Of a stretch of DNA of 64,000 bases, positions 7,633-17,209 are shown in pieces (positions within the stretch are counted from its first letter, which is position 1; each line of letters starts with the position of its first letter). The stretch covers positions 4,110,001-4,174,000 of the forward strand of contig NZ_CP021768.1 in the NCBI RefSeq assembly GCF_002192255.1, given 5' to 3'. The stretch is from Stenotrophomonas sp. WZN-1 (lineage in GTDB: Bacteria > Pseudomonadota > Gammaproteobacteria > Xanthomonadales > Xanthomonadaceae). The notes under the pieces were generated by a model. The model saw nothing but the letters and a program-made list of their open reading frames with translations, did not search any database and was not told where the DNA came from. The position numbers were made by a program, and so were the translations under genes.

Positions 7633-8772
7633 TCAGCTCAGGTGCTTGCGGCGTGCATGGATCCAGGGCACGGCCAGCGCGGCGATGGCACCGCCGGCGA
7701 AGCCGAGCGAGGCGGCAACCGTGGCCGCTTCGACCGCCCCCGGCAGCGCCAGCGCGGCAGCCACCAGCAGCAGCGACGGCAGGCCGACGAAGGTGCCCAG
7801 GAAGAAGTGCCAGCGCGGTGACCAGGTGTTGAGCTGCAGCAGGCTGACCGGTTGCCAGGCATCCGACGCGGCATCTTCGGCGATCTTCGCCACGACCTTG
7901 CCCAGGTCCACTTCCGGCAGCGCGCGTCCCAGGCGCGCGGTTGCCAGCAGCTCCGCAACCGCCTCCACCGGCGGGAAGCTGGATGGCCACGCGACGGGGG
8001 CCGGCACGCCGTAGGCGGTCAGCAGCGGCACGCTCAGCCACGGTGCCACCAGCGGGCGCATGCGGCGGCGACCCTGCACGCACCAGATCTGTGGCTGGCC
8101 GTGCGCGGTGACGCTGTACAGCGCCAGTTCGTTGGCCGGCGGGTAGCCGAGCATGGTCACCCGCGCGGCCAGACTGTCCTGGCCCATCGCACGCAGGAAG
8201 CCCGGGCGGCTGCGCCCTTCCTGCATCCACGCCAACCCCAATGCCCCCACCAGATAGGCCTCGGCCACGTCCTTGCTGCCGGCGGTGGCGCGTTCGTCAC
8301 TGGCCAGATACCACGCCAGCGATTTCGGTTCGGCGACATCGTCCAAGCCCCAGCGGCTGTCGTCCCCCAGCACGTGGCGCACCGGCAGGCGGGCGGGCCC
8401 GGTCTCGCCACGCTCGCCCGGCTGCAGGAACGGCAACACGCCCTGGATGAAGGTGGAAAGTTCGATCGCGCGCACGCCATGGCCCTGCCATTCCGGCGGC
8501 AGCAACCCGGCCAGCTGGCCTTCGGCAGCCAACGCGTCCAATCGCGATTTCTGCTCGACCAGCTTCTGCACCGCGCCCTTCAGCACCACGTTGTCGGGCA
8601 GCGCGATCTGCGGCAGGCGGTGTCGTGGCGGTGCCAGTTCGACAGTCTCCTCGCCGGTACCGGCGTCATCCAGCAGCGCCTCCTGCGGCGGCAGGGTCAC
8701 GCCCTCGCCTGCCCCAGCCTCTGCCAGGTTGCTGGCAGGTTCGGGCAATCGTTCGGCGTGGTCGCTGTGCAT
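7633..8772 (-). CDS. Unknown protein with two C-terminal membrane segments
   Basis: A 379-residue protein that I do not recognise. The start at 8772 is the first plausible Met before an acidic, Glu-rich N-terminus; the frame is open a further 40 codons through SMAG sequence. A long soluble part (about 1-320) contains no clear catalytic motif. Two hydrophobic stretches follow near the C-terminus (FLGTFVGLPSLLLVAAALAL and AATVAASLGFAGGAIAALAV) with a basic tail. This suggests an inner-membrane protein with a large cytoplasmic domain. It stands alone between a convergent MarR gene and a repeat cluster. Confidence 0.65.
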   Translation of the reverse strand: MHSDHAERLPEPASNLAEAGAGEGVTLPPQEALLDDAGTGEETVELAPPRHRLPQIALPDNVVLKGAVQKLVEQKSRLDALAAEGQLAGLLPPEWQGHGVRAIELSTFIQGVLPFLQPGERGETGPARLPVRHVLGDDSRWGLDDVAEPKSLAWYLASDERATAGSKDVAEAYLVGALGLAWMQEGRSRPGFLRAMGQDSLAARVTMLGYPPANELALYSVTAHGQPQIWCVQGRRRMRPLVAPWLSVPLLTAYGVPAPVAWPSSFPPVEAVAELLATARLGRALPEVDLGKVVAKIAEDAASDAWQPVSLLQLNTWSPRWHFFLGTFVGLPSLLLVAAALALPGAVEAATVAASLGFAGGAIAALAVPWIHARRKHLS

Positions 8773-8882
8773 GGGCGTTCCGGTAGGTTGCGTCGACGGG
8801 GCGTCGACTGAGGTCCTTGCCGGTAACGGCGTGCTCACGGTGAAGTTGAGACGCCGATTCAGAGAGTGTGACGGCGCGCGCA

Positions 8883-8998
8883 GTAGAGCCACGCCATGCG
8901 TGGATGTGCCTCAGTGCCGACCAACGGTCGGCATCCACCAGAGCATGCTGACCAGCAGGTGGCACCCATCAGGGTTGCCGGCCAGCGGCCGGCACTAC
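8883..8998. repeat. SMAG cluster upstream of the unknown membrane protein gene
   Basis: A GTAGAGCCACGCC palindrome at 8883-8905 is followed by a GTGCCGACC/GGTCGGCA hairpin at about 8914-8933. An inverted copy with arms TGCCGGCC/GGCCGGCA ends CTAC at 8998. The last four bases include the stop codon of the next gene (8995-8997, minus strand). Confidence 0.85.
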
Positions 8999-9594
8999 CG
9001 GTCAGGTGCCCACTGCTTGAGGAACGCGGTCACGCGTGCGGGCTGGAAAGCTTCGCCCCTGCGCAGCTCGCCGGTCGCCTGCGACACCAGCAGGCCACCA
9101 TCGGCGTCGAGCACCAGCAGGTACGGGTAGTCGCGTTCCATCACCGGGTACTGGGCGAAGAAGGCGGCGTTGGGCTGTTCGTCGCTGGCGTTGACCTTCA
9201 CCCACACATAGTGGGCATCGCGGAAGCGGCGCAGGTCGCCGTTGCCTTCCACCACTTCGTCCAGCGCCCGGCAGCGATCGCAGGCGGCGTTGCCGACCTC
9301 GAGCAGGATGCGCTTCTTGCCGCGCTGGGCTTCCACCTTGGCGGTGGCCAGATCGTCGGCGGGGTCGCGGGCCGGGTCGAACTGCGCGCCGAGCCCGGCG
9401 ATGGCGGCGATGTCCGCCGCCACCGGGGTGTTGCCCGAGGCCACCGGTTCGCTGGGGTCAGCGACCGGTGGCTCGGTGGGTCGGGTATCCAGGGGTTGCG
9501 TAGGCTCGGCAGCGGCAGGCGGTTGCGGTTGGGAACAGGCGCCGATCAGCGCCGCACAGACCACCACTACCGCCGTACCGAGCTTGCTACGCAT
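8995..9594 (-). CDS. Thioredoxin-like lipoprotein
   Basis: 199 residues with a lipoprotein signal (VVVVCAALIGAC, Cys at about 20) and a Pro/Thr-rich linker to about residue 55. The C-terminal domain is thioredoxin-like, with the strand KRILLEVGNAACDRCRALDE holding a CxxC pair (CDRC), then YVWVKVNASDE and the cis-Pro-type YPYLLVLDADG. This resembles periplasmic thioredoxin-fold proteins that reduce or sense thiols; the redox partner is unknown. The TAG stop belongs to the GTAG head of an adjoining SMAG repeat. Confidence 0.8.
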   Translation of the reverse strand: MRSKLGTAVVVVCAALIGACSQPQPPAAAEPTQPLDTRPTEPPVADPSEPVASGNTPVAADIAAIAGLGAQFDPARDPADDLATAKVEAQRGKKRILLEVGNAACDRCRALDEVVEGNGDLRRFRDAHYVWVKVNASDEQPNAAFFAQYPVMERDYPYLLVLDADGGLLVSQATGELRRGEAFQPARVTAFLKQWAPDR

Positions 9595-9613
9595 GCCTTC
9601 TACCCTCTCATCA

Positions 9614-11113
<1,500 letters not shown>

Positions 11114-11294
11114 GCGGATTTCCTGGTTCGGTGGATGACGAGCACGTCCGCTGTGCAGTTGGAGCAACGCGCGAGGATCACCGACTTCTGGCGTTCACGT
11201 CAAATACACGCCGTTTGAGGCAGGTCACGGCCTGCTCGCTGAACTTGCATCTGAAACGATCCAGCCAATCGCCGGGGCCCAAGCTGAATGGGGG

Positions 11295-12170
11295 TCAGCC
11301 CCGTTCCGCCGGGGGCGCCGCCTGCAGGCTGGTGCGCACCTGGAACAGTTCGGGGAAGAAGGTCAGCTCCAGCGCCTTGGCCAGGAAGCCCACCCCGGAC
11401 GAGCCGCCGGTGCCGCGCTTGAAGCCGATCACGCGCATCACCGTGCGCATGTGTCGGAATCGCCACAGCTGGAAGGCGGTCTCCAGGTCCACCAGGTCCT
11501 CGCACAGCGCGTACTCGCGCCAGTAGCGGTCGGTGTCCTGGTAGATGCGCTCGAAGACCGGCTGCAGTGCGTCGTCGGCCACATGCGGCTGGGTCCAGTC
11601 GTGGGATTCATACACCGCCGGCACGGCATGGCCGAAGCGGGCCAGGTACTTCAGGAATTCCTCGTACAGGCTGGGCGCCTCCAGCACGATGCGCAGCTGC
11701 GCCTGCCCGGCCGGGTCGTGCTCGAACACCTGCAGCATCTGCGCGTTCTTGTTGCCCAGCAGGAACTCGATGTAGCGGTACTGCAGCGACTGGAAGCCCG
11801 AAGACGGGCCCAGCACGTCGCGGAACCCCATGTATTCAGACGGGGTCAGCGTTTCCAGCACCGACCACTGCTCGGTGAGCTGGCGCAACACCTGCTTGCT
11901 GCGCGCCAGCACCTTGCGGCACTGCCAGACCTCATCGCGCTGCAGGAAGCCGATCGCCGCGCGCAGTTCGTGGCCAAGCAGCTTCAGCCACAGCTCCGAA
12001 GTCTGGTGCTGGATGATGAAGAGCATCTCGTCGTGGTGCGGCGGGCTGGACAGCGGCTGCTGCGCGCTGAGCAGCTGGTCCAGCCGCAGGTAGCCGCCGT
12101 AGGTCAGGCGTCCCTGCAGGTCGGTGTGGATGCCGGCTTCGAGATCGCGTTGGTTGTTGTCGACGGACAT
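11295..12170 (-). CDS. kynA: Tryptophan 2,3-dioxygenase
   Basis: A 291-residue haem enzyme that oxidises L-tryptophan to N-formylkynurenine, the first step of the kynurenine pathway. The active-site segment [19 protein letters not shown] with the distal His and the haem-ligand region [15 protein letters not shown] are intact, as is the GTGGSSG loop. The start at 12170 gives the family N-terminus; 32 upstream codons of open frame are not conserved. It is divergent from the 2-oxoacid dehydrogenase operon. The other kynurenine genes are not present here. Confidence 0.95.
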   Translation of the reverse strand: MSVDNNQRDLEAGIHTDLQGRLTYGGYLRLDQLLSAQQPLSSPPHHDEMLFIIQHQTSELWLKLLGHELRAAIGFLQRDEVWQCRKVLARSKQVLRQLTEQWSVLETLTPSEYMGFRDVLGPSSGFQSLQYRYIEFLLGNKNAQMLQVFEHDPAGQAQLRIVLEAPSLYEEFLKYLARFGHAVPAVYESHDWTQPHVADDALQPVFERIYQDTDRYWREYALCEDLVDLETAFQLWRFRHMRTVMRVIGFKRGTGGSSGVGFLAKALELTFFPELFQVRTSLQAAPPAERG

Positions 12171-12505
12171 GGGCGGGACCAGATCGGGGGCGGCAAGGGT
12201 AGCGCGTTGCCGCCGCGCTGGCAGCCGCCGGGTCCATACCGGGGCGTGCGGTTGGTCGTGGAGCATCTGCCGGTGCCGGGCCTGCGCGTGGAACCGTCCA
12301 GGCCGTTGTGCCGGGGGTCAGCCAGAGGCGTATTCTGATGCTTTGCAGCAACGACTGAATACGTTGTTGTTATTGGCCCCCCACCCGCCGGCAGGGGTAA
12401 AACGGGGAATCCCCGTGTTGCGGCGCAGGAAGGCTATTCCGTACGCGTTCCTTAACATGGCGATTCATATCATTTGTAACTTCTCTGTCGAAGGTGCAGT
12501 ACGCA
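12171..12505. other. Divergent regulatory region between kynA and the E1alpha gene
   Basis: 335 bases with no convincing gene. The half nearest the E1alpha gene is more A+T-rich, and includes an imperfect repeat CAACG/CGTTG near 12348-12364 and a palindrome ACGGGG-AAT-CCCCGT at 12412-12426. A weak ribosome site GAAGG (12490-12494) precedes the chosen start. Both promoters presumably lie here, but no strong consensus pair was seen. Confidence 0.5.
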
Positions 12506-13588
12506 ATGACGGTTGCCGCTGAATTCAAGATCGAATACCTGCAGTACCTGGACGCGGACGGCAAGCTCGTCCGCGATGACCTGCCCGCGTCGCTGCGCGA
12601 CCCCAAGGTCCTGGTACCGCTGTTCAAGCAGATGCTGTTCGTACGTACGTTCGACAGCAAATCCATTGCGCTGCAGCGCACCGGCAAGCTCGGCACCTAT
12701 GCCGCCTGCCTGGGCCATGAGGCTGCGCACGTGGGTATCGGCGCTGCGATGAAGAAGGACGACGTGTTCGCGCCTTCGTACCGCGAGTATGGCGCGATGT
12801 TCATGCGTGGCGTGCGCCCGCACGACGTGCTGATGTACTGGGGCGGCGACGAGCGCGGCAACGATTACGGCGGCAACGCGGCCAAGGACTTCCCGTTCTG
12901 CGTGCCGATCTCCACCCAGTGCCTGCATGCCGCAGGCGCCGCGCTGAAGTTCAAGCTCAACAAGGAACCGCAGATCGCCGTGGCGGTGTGCGGCGACGGC
13001 GGCAGCTCCAAGACCGACTTCTACGCGGCACTGAATTCGGCCGGCGCCTACAAGCTTCCGCTGATCCTGTGCATCGTCAACAACGGCTGGGCCATCTCGG
13101 TCCCGCGTTCGGCCCAGACCGGTGCCGAGACGCTGGCGCAGAAGGGCCTGGCCGGCGGCCTGCACTGCCTGCAGGTGGACGGCAACGACCTGATCGCGGT
13201 GCTGGCCGCCATGGAACAGGCGCGCGAACGTGCGCTGGCCGGCGACGGCGGCACCGTGCTGGAACTGATGACCTACCGCCTGTCCGACCACACCACCGCC
13301 GATGACGCGCGCCGCTACCGCGACGACGCCGAAGTGAAGGATGCCTGGCAGCGCGAGCCGATGCTGCGCCTGCGCAAGTACCTGATCAACGCCGGTGTGT
13401 GGAGCGAAGAAGAGGAAACCGCCTGGGTCGCCGAGTGCGGCACGCGCGTGGACGAGGAAGTGAACCTGTACCTCAACACGCCGGTGCAGCCGGTCGAGGC
13501 GATGTTCGACTTCCTGTATGCCGATCCGCCGCCGGACCTGCTGGCCCAGCGTGCCCAGGCGATCGCCCTGGAGAAGCGCCATGGATGA
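12506..13588 (+). CDS. 2-Oxoacid dehydrogenase E1 component, alpha subunit
   Basis: 360 residues. A thiamine-diphosphate enzyme subunit that decarboxylates a 2-oxoacid and transfers the acyl group to the lipoyl arm of E2. The ThDP-binding motif is clear (GDGGSSKTDFYAALNSAG through LILCIVNN), and the phosphorylation-loop region YRLSDHTTADDARRY is present. The ATG at 12506 is chosen over a GTG four codons upstream. The following genes give E1beta and E2. The alpha/beta type of E1 is used both by branched-chain 2-oxoacid dehydrogenase and by some pyruvate dehydrogenases, and the substrate cannot be decided from sequence alone. Confidence 0.9.
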   Translation: MTVAAEFKIEYLQYLDADGKLVRDDLPASLRDPKVLVPLFKQMLFVRTFDSKSIALQRTGKLGTYAACLGHEAAHVGIGAAMKKDDVFAPSYREYGAMFMRGVRPHDVLMYWGGDERGNDYGGNAAKDFPFCVPISTQCLHAAGAALKFKLNKEPQIAVAVCGDGGSSKTDFYAALNSAGAYKLPLILCIVNNGWAISVPRSAQTGAETLAQKGLAGGLHCLQVDGNDLIAVLAAMEQARERALAGDGGTVLELMTYRLSDHTTADDARRYRDDAEVKDAWQREPMLRLRKYLINAGVWSEEEETAWVAECGTRVDEEVNLYLNTPVQPVEAMFDFLYADPPPDLLAQRAQAIALEKRHG

Positions 13589-13661
13589 GATCAAGAACGG
13601 CGCGCCCGGCGCGCACACCAACGCCGCCGACAGCGCTGCTGTCGCGCGCGGAGAAGACAGC

Positions 13662-14648
13662 ATGACCACCACCCCCATCACCCTGATCGAAGCCATCACC
13701 CAGGCACTGGCCTGGGAGCTGGAGCACGACCCGTCGGTGCTGGTGCTGGGCGAGGACGTGGGCGTCAACGGCGGCGTGTTCCGCGCCACCGCCGGCCTGC
13801 AGCAGCGCTTCGGCTCCGAGCGCATCCTAGACACCCCGCTGGATGAAACCACCATCGCCGGCCTGACCATCGGCCTGGCCGCACAGGGCATGAAGCCGGT
13901 GGCCGAAGCCCAGTTCGACGGTTTCATGTACCCGATGGTCGACCATATCGTCTGCCACGCCGCCCGCCTGCGTTACCGCACCCGTGGCCGCCTGCACTGC
14001 CCGATGGTGCTGCGCGTGCCGTGGGGCGGTGGCATCCGCGCGCCGGAACACCATAGCGAAGCCAACGAGGCGATCTTCACCAACGTGCCGGGCCTGCGCG
14101 TGGTGCTGCCGTCGTCGCCGCAGCGTGCCTACGGCCTGCTGCTGGCCGCGATCCGAGAGCCGGATCCGGTGATCTACATGGAACCCAAGCGCATCTACCG
14201 CCAGTACAAGGAAGTGGTCGTCAACGACGGCGAAGCCTTGCCGCTGGACGTCTGCTTCGTGCTGCGCGACGGCACCGACGTGACCCTGGTGACCTGGGGC
14301 GCGCAGGTGAAGGAAGCGCTGGAAGCGGCCGACAAGCTGGCCGGTGAAGGCATCAGTGCCGAAGTCATCGACGTGGCCACGCTGCGTCCGTTGGACTTCG
14401 CCACCATCGCCGAATCGGTGGCCAAGACCGGCCGTTGCGTGATCGTGCAGGAGGCCCCGAAGACCGCGGGCTTCGGCGCCGAGATCGCCGCGCGCCTGGC
14501 CGAGGAATCGATCTACGACCTGCTGGCCCCGGTCGAGCGCGTCACTGGTTACGACACCCACATTCCGCTGTTCCGCCTGGAAATGAAGTACCTGCCGAGC
14601 GTTGAGCGGATCGTGGCTGCGGCCAAGCGCGCGGTGGCGGCCGGCTGA
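13662..14648 (+). CDS. 2-Oxoacid dehydrogenase E1 component, beta subunit
   Basis: 328 residues from ATG 13662, which has a GGAGAA ribosome site eight bases upstream and gives the family start MTTTPITLIEAITQALAWE. An in-frame ATG at 13581 overlaps the E1alpha end and would add 27 unconserved residues. Motifs typical of the transketolase pyrimidine domain are present: VLVLGEDVGVNGGVFRAT, AEAQFDGFMYPMVDHI, and GGGIRAPEHHSE. It forms the E1 heterotetramer with the upstream subunit and is followed after one base by the SH3 gene. Confidence 0.92.
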   Translation: MTTTPITLIEAITQALAWELEHDPSVLVLGEDVGVNGGVFRATAGLQQRFGSERILDTPLDETTIAGLTIGLAAQGMKPVAEAQFDGFMYPMVDHIVCHAARLRYRTRGRLHCPMVLRVPWGGGIRAPEHHSEANEAIFTNVPGLRVVLPSSPQRAYGLLLAAIREPDPVIYMEPKRIYRQYKEVVVNDGEALPLDVCFVLRDGTDVTLVTWGAQVKEALEAADKLAGEGISAEVIDVATLRPLDFATIAESVAKTGRCVIVQEAPKTAGFGAEIAARLAEESIYDLLAPVERVTGYDTHIPLFRLEMKYLPSVERIVAAAKRAVAAG

Positions 14649-14649
14649 C

Positions 14650-15003
14650 ATGCGGGCCCGCCTTCTGGGGGCTTACCGCAGCCAGTATCCCAACCCGCTC
14701 CGGTTCCACACCGGCCAGATCGTCGAAGTAGGTGTCCGTGACGAGGAATGGCCGGCGTTTGCCTGGGTACGCACCAACGATGGGCGCGCTGGATGGGCGC
14801 CCATCGCCTGGTTGCAGCTGCTGGACGAGGGTCGCGCCGAAGCGCTGTGCGACTACGACGCCCGCGAGCTGGATGTGGAAAGCGGCGAGATGGTGAAGCT
14901 TCATCACGAACACGGCGGGTGGTGGTGGTCCGAGCGCGCCAATGGCGCGACGGGTTGGCTGCCGGCCCGCGAACTGGAACTGCTGGAAGAGAACTGCAAA
15001 TGA
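14650..15003 (+). CDS. Small protein with two SH3-like domains, inside the 2-oxoacid dehydrogenase operon
   Basis: 117 residues with no signal peptide. Residues about 2-58 form one SH3-like unit (AYRSQYPNPLRFHTGQIVEV then WVRTNDGRAGWAPIAWLQLL). Residues about 62-113 form a very SH3-like one (ALCDYDARELDVESGEMVKL, GGWWWSERANGATGWLPARE). The ALxDY opening, the Trp pair, the GW and the P before the last strand all match SH3 landmarks. It starts one base after the E1beta stop and overlaps the E2 start by four bases, so it is made with the complex. It has no known enzymatic motif. A scaffold or assembly role for the dehydrogenase complex is an inference. Confidence 0.82.
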   Translation: MRARLLGAYRSQYPNPLRFHTGQIVEVGVRDEEWPAFAWVRTNDGRAGWAPIAWLQLLDEGRAEALCDYDARELDVESGEMVKLHHEHGGWWWSERANGATGWLPARELELLEENCK

Positions 15004-16388
15004 GCCAGACCAAGAACTTCAACCTGCCCGACCTGGGCGAAGGCCTGCCGGACGCGACCATCGTCGAGTGGTTCGTCAAGGAAGGCGATGTGATCAAGCT
15101 GGACGAGCCGCTGGTCTCGATGGAGACCGCCAAGGCCGTCGTCGAAGTGCCCTCGCCGTTCTCCGGCAAGGTGCTGAAGCTGTCCGGCGCTGCCGGCGAC
15201 ATCATCCCGACAGGTTCGGTGCTGGCCAGCTTCGAGCTGGACCCGAACCTGCCGCAACGCGCCGATGGCCAGGACACCGGCCACAGCCATGGTCACGCAG
15301 CGCCTGCCGCTGCACCGACGCCGCCGCCGCTTCCCGCTGCTGCCGCACCGGTGGCCGCAGAAGAAGCCAAGCCCGCCGCTGCCGAGCGTGATGACGCCGG
15401 TACCGTGGTCGGTGCGATGCAGAGCTCCAATGCCGTGCACGCCGAACAGGCGCTGGCCGTCGGTGGCGTCAAGGCCGTGCCGGCCGTGCGTGCGATGGCG
15501 CGCAAGCTGGGCGTAGACCTGAGCCGCGTGGCCGCTACCGGTACCGATGGCGCGGTCACCATGGCCGACGTCAAGCAGGCCGCCGCCAACGGCACCGCCA
15601 AGCTCGGCGCCGCGCCGGCACCGGTTGCCGCGGCTGCCTATGCCGCGCCGGCCCCGGCGCAGGTGTCGGCCCCGGTGCAGAGCGAAGCGCGCACCCCGCT
15701 GTCTGCTGCCGGCAAGCCGATGCGTACCCAGCCGCCAGGCGTGGTCGCCAAGGGCCAGCCGGAACCGCTGAAGGGCGTTCGCCGCAACATGGCGCGCGTG
15801 ATGGCCGATGCGCACAGCAAGGTCGTGCCGACCACGCTGAACGACGATGCCGACATCCACGCCTGGCTGCCGGGCAACGACGTCACCGCGCGCCTGGTGC
15901 GTTCGATCGTGGTCGCCGCGCAGAAGGTGCCGGCGATGAACGCCTGGTTCGACGGTGAAGCGCTGACCCGCACCCTGCACGCGCAGGTGGATATCGGCAT
16001 TGCCGTTGACACCGACGACGGCCTGTTCGTGCCGGCACTGCGCAATGCCGACATGCTCGACGCACGCGGCATCCGCGAAGGCGTCAACCGCCTGCGCGAG
16101 CAGGTGGAAGCGCGTTCGATCGCGGCCTCGGAACTGAGCGGCTACACCATCTCGCTGTCCAACTTCGGCATGTTCGCCGGCCGCTACGCGACCCCGGTCG
16201 TGGTGCCGCCGTGCGTGGCCATCGTCGGTGCCGGCCGTGCCCGCCACCAGATGACCCCGGTGATGGGCGGCGTGGAAGCACACAAGGTGATCCCGCTGTC
16301 GGTCACCTTCGACCACCGCGCGGCCACCGGTGGCGAAGCGGCCCGCTTCCTGCGCGCGATGATGGACGACCTGGCGCTGGCCAGCTGA
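15000..16388 (+). CDS. 2-Oxoacid dehydrogenase E2, dihydrolipoyl acyltransferase
   Basis: 462 residues in the usual E2 order. The lipoyl domain (about 1-80) has the modified Lys in SMETAKAVVEV. A His/Ala/Pro-rich linker follows, then a peripheral subunit-binding domain (AVRAMARKLGVDLSRVAATG), a second Ala/Pro linker, and the catalytic domain (about 245-462). The active-site region reads VTFDHRAATGGEAARFL. His and Arg are kept, but the usual Asp of HRxxDG is Thr. The E3 gene (lipoamide dehydrogenase) is not in the window. The start overlaps the SH3 stop. This is the core of the complex. Confidence 0.9.
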   Translation: MSQTKNFNLPDLGEGLPDATIVEWFVKEGDVIKLDEPLVSMETAKAVVEVPSPFSGKVLKLSGAAGDIIPTGSVLASFELDPNLPQRADGQDTGHSHGHAAPAAAPTPPPLPAAAAPVAAEEAKPAAAERDDAGTVVGAMQSSNAVHAEQALAVGGVKAVPAVRAMARKLGVDLSRVAATGTDGAVTMADVKQAAANGTAKLGAAPAPVAAAAYAAPAPAQVSAPVQSEARTPLSAAGKPMRTQPPGVVAKGQPEPLKGVRRNMARVMADAHSKVVPTTLNDDADIHAWLPGNDVTARLVRSIVVAAQKVPAMNAWFDGEALTRTLHAQVDIGIAVDTDDGLFVPALRNADMLDARGIREGVNRLREQVEARSIAASELSGYTISLSNFGMFAGRYATPVVVPPCVAIVGAGRARHQMTPVMGGVEAHKVIPLSVTFDHRAATGGEAARFLRAMMDDLALAS

Positions 16389-16390
16389 TC

Positions 16391-16415
16391 AGGTGGGTGC
16401 CAACCTTGGTTGGCA
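16391..16415. repeat. SMAG-type palindrome after the E2 gene
   Basis: Arms GTGCCAACC/GGTTGGCAC preceded by AGGTGG; the head is degenerate (no exact GTAG). It lies directly before the terminator hairpin of the operon. Confidence 0.7.
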
Positions 16416-16425
16416 CATGAATGGG

Positions 16426-16457
16426 AAAAACGCCGGGCAGTGCCCGGCGTTTCTTTT
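16426..16457 (+). terminator. Rho-independent terminator of the 2-oxoacid dehydrogenase operon
   Basis: Stem AAACGCCGGGCA / TGCCCGGCGTTT (16428-16439 and 16441-16452) around a one-base gap, followed by CTTTT. It lies 40 bases after the E2 stop and is oriented to end the operon. Confidence 0.88.
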
Positions 16458-16460
16458 CCG

Positions 16461-16484
16461 CACCCACGCATGGCGTGGATCTAC
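16461..16484. repeat. SMAG-type palindrome downstream of the VOC gene
   Basis: An inverted copy of the GATCCACGC class, ending CTAC, between the operon terminator and the VOC-family gene. Confidence 0.8.
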
Positions 16485-16497
16485 ACAATGCGGGCGA

Positions 16498-16884
16498 TCA
16501 ATCGCGCGCGACCATGCCTTCGGCGCGGCTGTACACACGCAGGCGGTGGCCATCCGGATCGGCACCGACGAAGGTGTGGCCGAATTCCAATGTCACCGGT
16601 GCCTGCAGAATCCGCACGCCGAGCCCGCGCCACGCATCGTGCATCCGCTGCACGGCCTCCGGGTTGGCGACCACCATCGCCAGTTCGGCAGCACCGGCCT
16701 GTGCGGACACCGGCGGCTGCACGTCGTCGCGTTGCCACAGCCCCAGCGCAGCGCCATCGCCGAGCAGGAACAAGGCAAAGCCGGGCGACTGCTCGACCGG
16801 TGGCTTGCCGAGAATGCCGCTGTAGAAAGTGGCGCTGGTGGCGACGTCGCGTACATACTGCAGCAGGGTGCTGGGCGTGAACAT
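16498..16884 (-). CDS. VOC-family (glyoxalase/bleomycin-resistance-like) protein
   Basis: A 128-residue single-domain protein with the beta-alpha-beta-beta-beta pattern of the vicinal oxygen chelate superfamily. The N-terminal half has VRDVATSATFYSGILG and FLLGDGAALGLWQRD; the C-terminal half has VTLEFGHTFVGADPDGHRLRVY. Such proteins include antibiotic-binding and metal-dependent enzymes, and the substrate cannot be told here. It stands alone, with a gap of about 320 bases full of repeats upstream. The chosen start at 16884 is the only Met before the domain. Confidence 0.82.
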   Translation of the reverse strand: MFTPSTLLQYVRDVATSATFYSGILGKPPVEQSPGFALFLLGDGAALGLWQRDDVQPPVSAQAGAAELAMVVANPEAVQRMHDAWRGLGVRILQAPVTLEFGHTFVGADPDGHRLRVYSRAEGMVARD

Positions 16885-17209
16885 GGGGAACCTCCGTTGT
16901 TGGGAGGCTTCATGGTGGTACCGGCCTGCTGACAGATTCTGTCAGTAGCGTCGAGCATGATCGACTGCTGTTGCCCTTGCCCTGGTAGATGTCGAGCTTG
17001 CTCGACTGCTGTTGCCCTTGCCCTGGTAGATGTCGAGCTTGCTCGACTGCTGTTGCCGTTGCTCTGGTAGATGTCGAGCTTGCTCGACTGCTGTTCGCGA
17101 AGATCAAAGGCGTTCGAGCAAGTTCGACCCCTACCAGGAGCAAAGTGCGAAGGCCGACCTCCCCCAGAAGCAGGAAGCGAAGCACAGAAGCAGTCGAGCA
17201 AGCTCGACG
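16885..17209. repeat. 41-bp tandem repeat array of GTAG-headed palindromes
   Basis: This 325-base gap contains no gene that I can support. Four head-to-tail units begin GTAG at 16945, 16985, 17026 and 17067 (spacing 40, 41 and 41 bases). Each holds a TCGAGCTTGCTCGA-type palindrome followed by CTGCTGTTGCC. The first and last units have diverged. An inverted copy lies at 17191-17214, before the WYL-regulator gene end. The unit is the same size as other SMAG-like copies, but here it is tandemly amplified. Confidence 0.88.

Noticed and set aside
12412..12426. Operator for the 2-oxoacid dehydrogenase operon
   Set aside because: The palindrome ACGGGG-AAT-CCCCGT is real but short, and no promoter elements around it support a specific role.
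13581..13661. Longer start of the E1beta gene, overlapping E1alpha
   Set aside because: The ATG at 13662 has a GGAGAA site and gives the family N-terminus; the 27 extra residues are low-complexity.
16945..17107. Possible CRISPR array, because of regular repeats
   Set aside because: Units abut at 40-41 bases with no unique spacers, and each has a GTAG head and internal palindrome; no cas gene is near.
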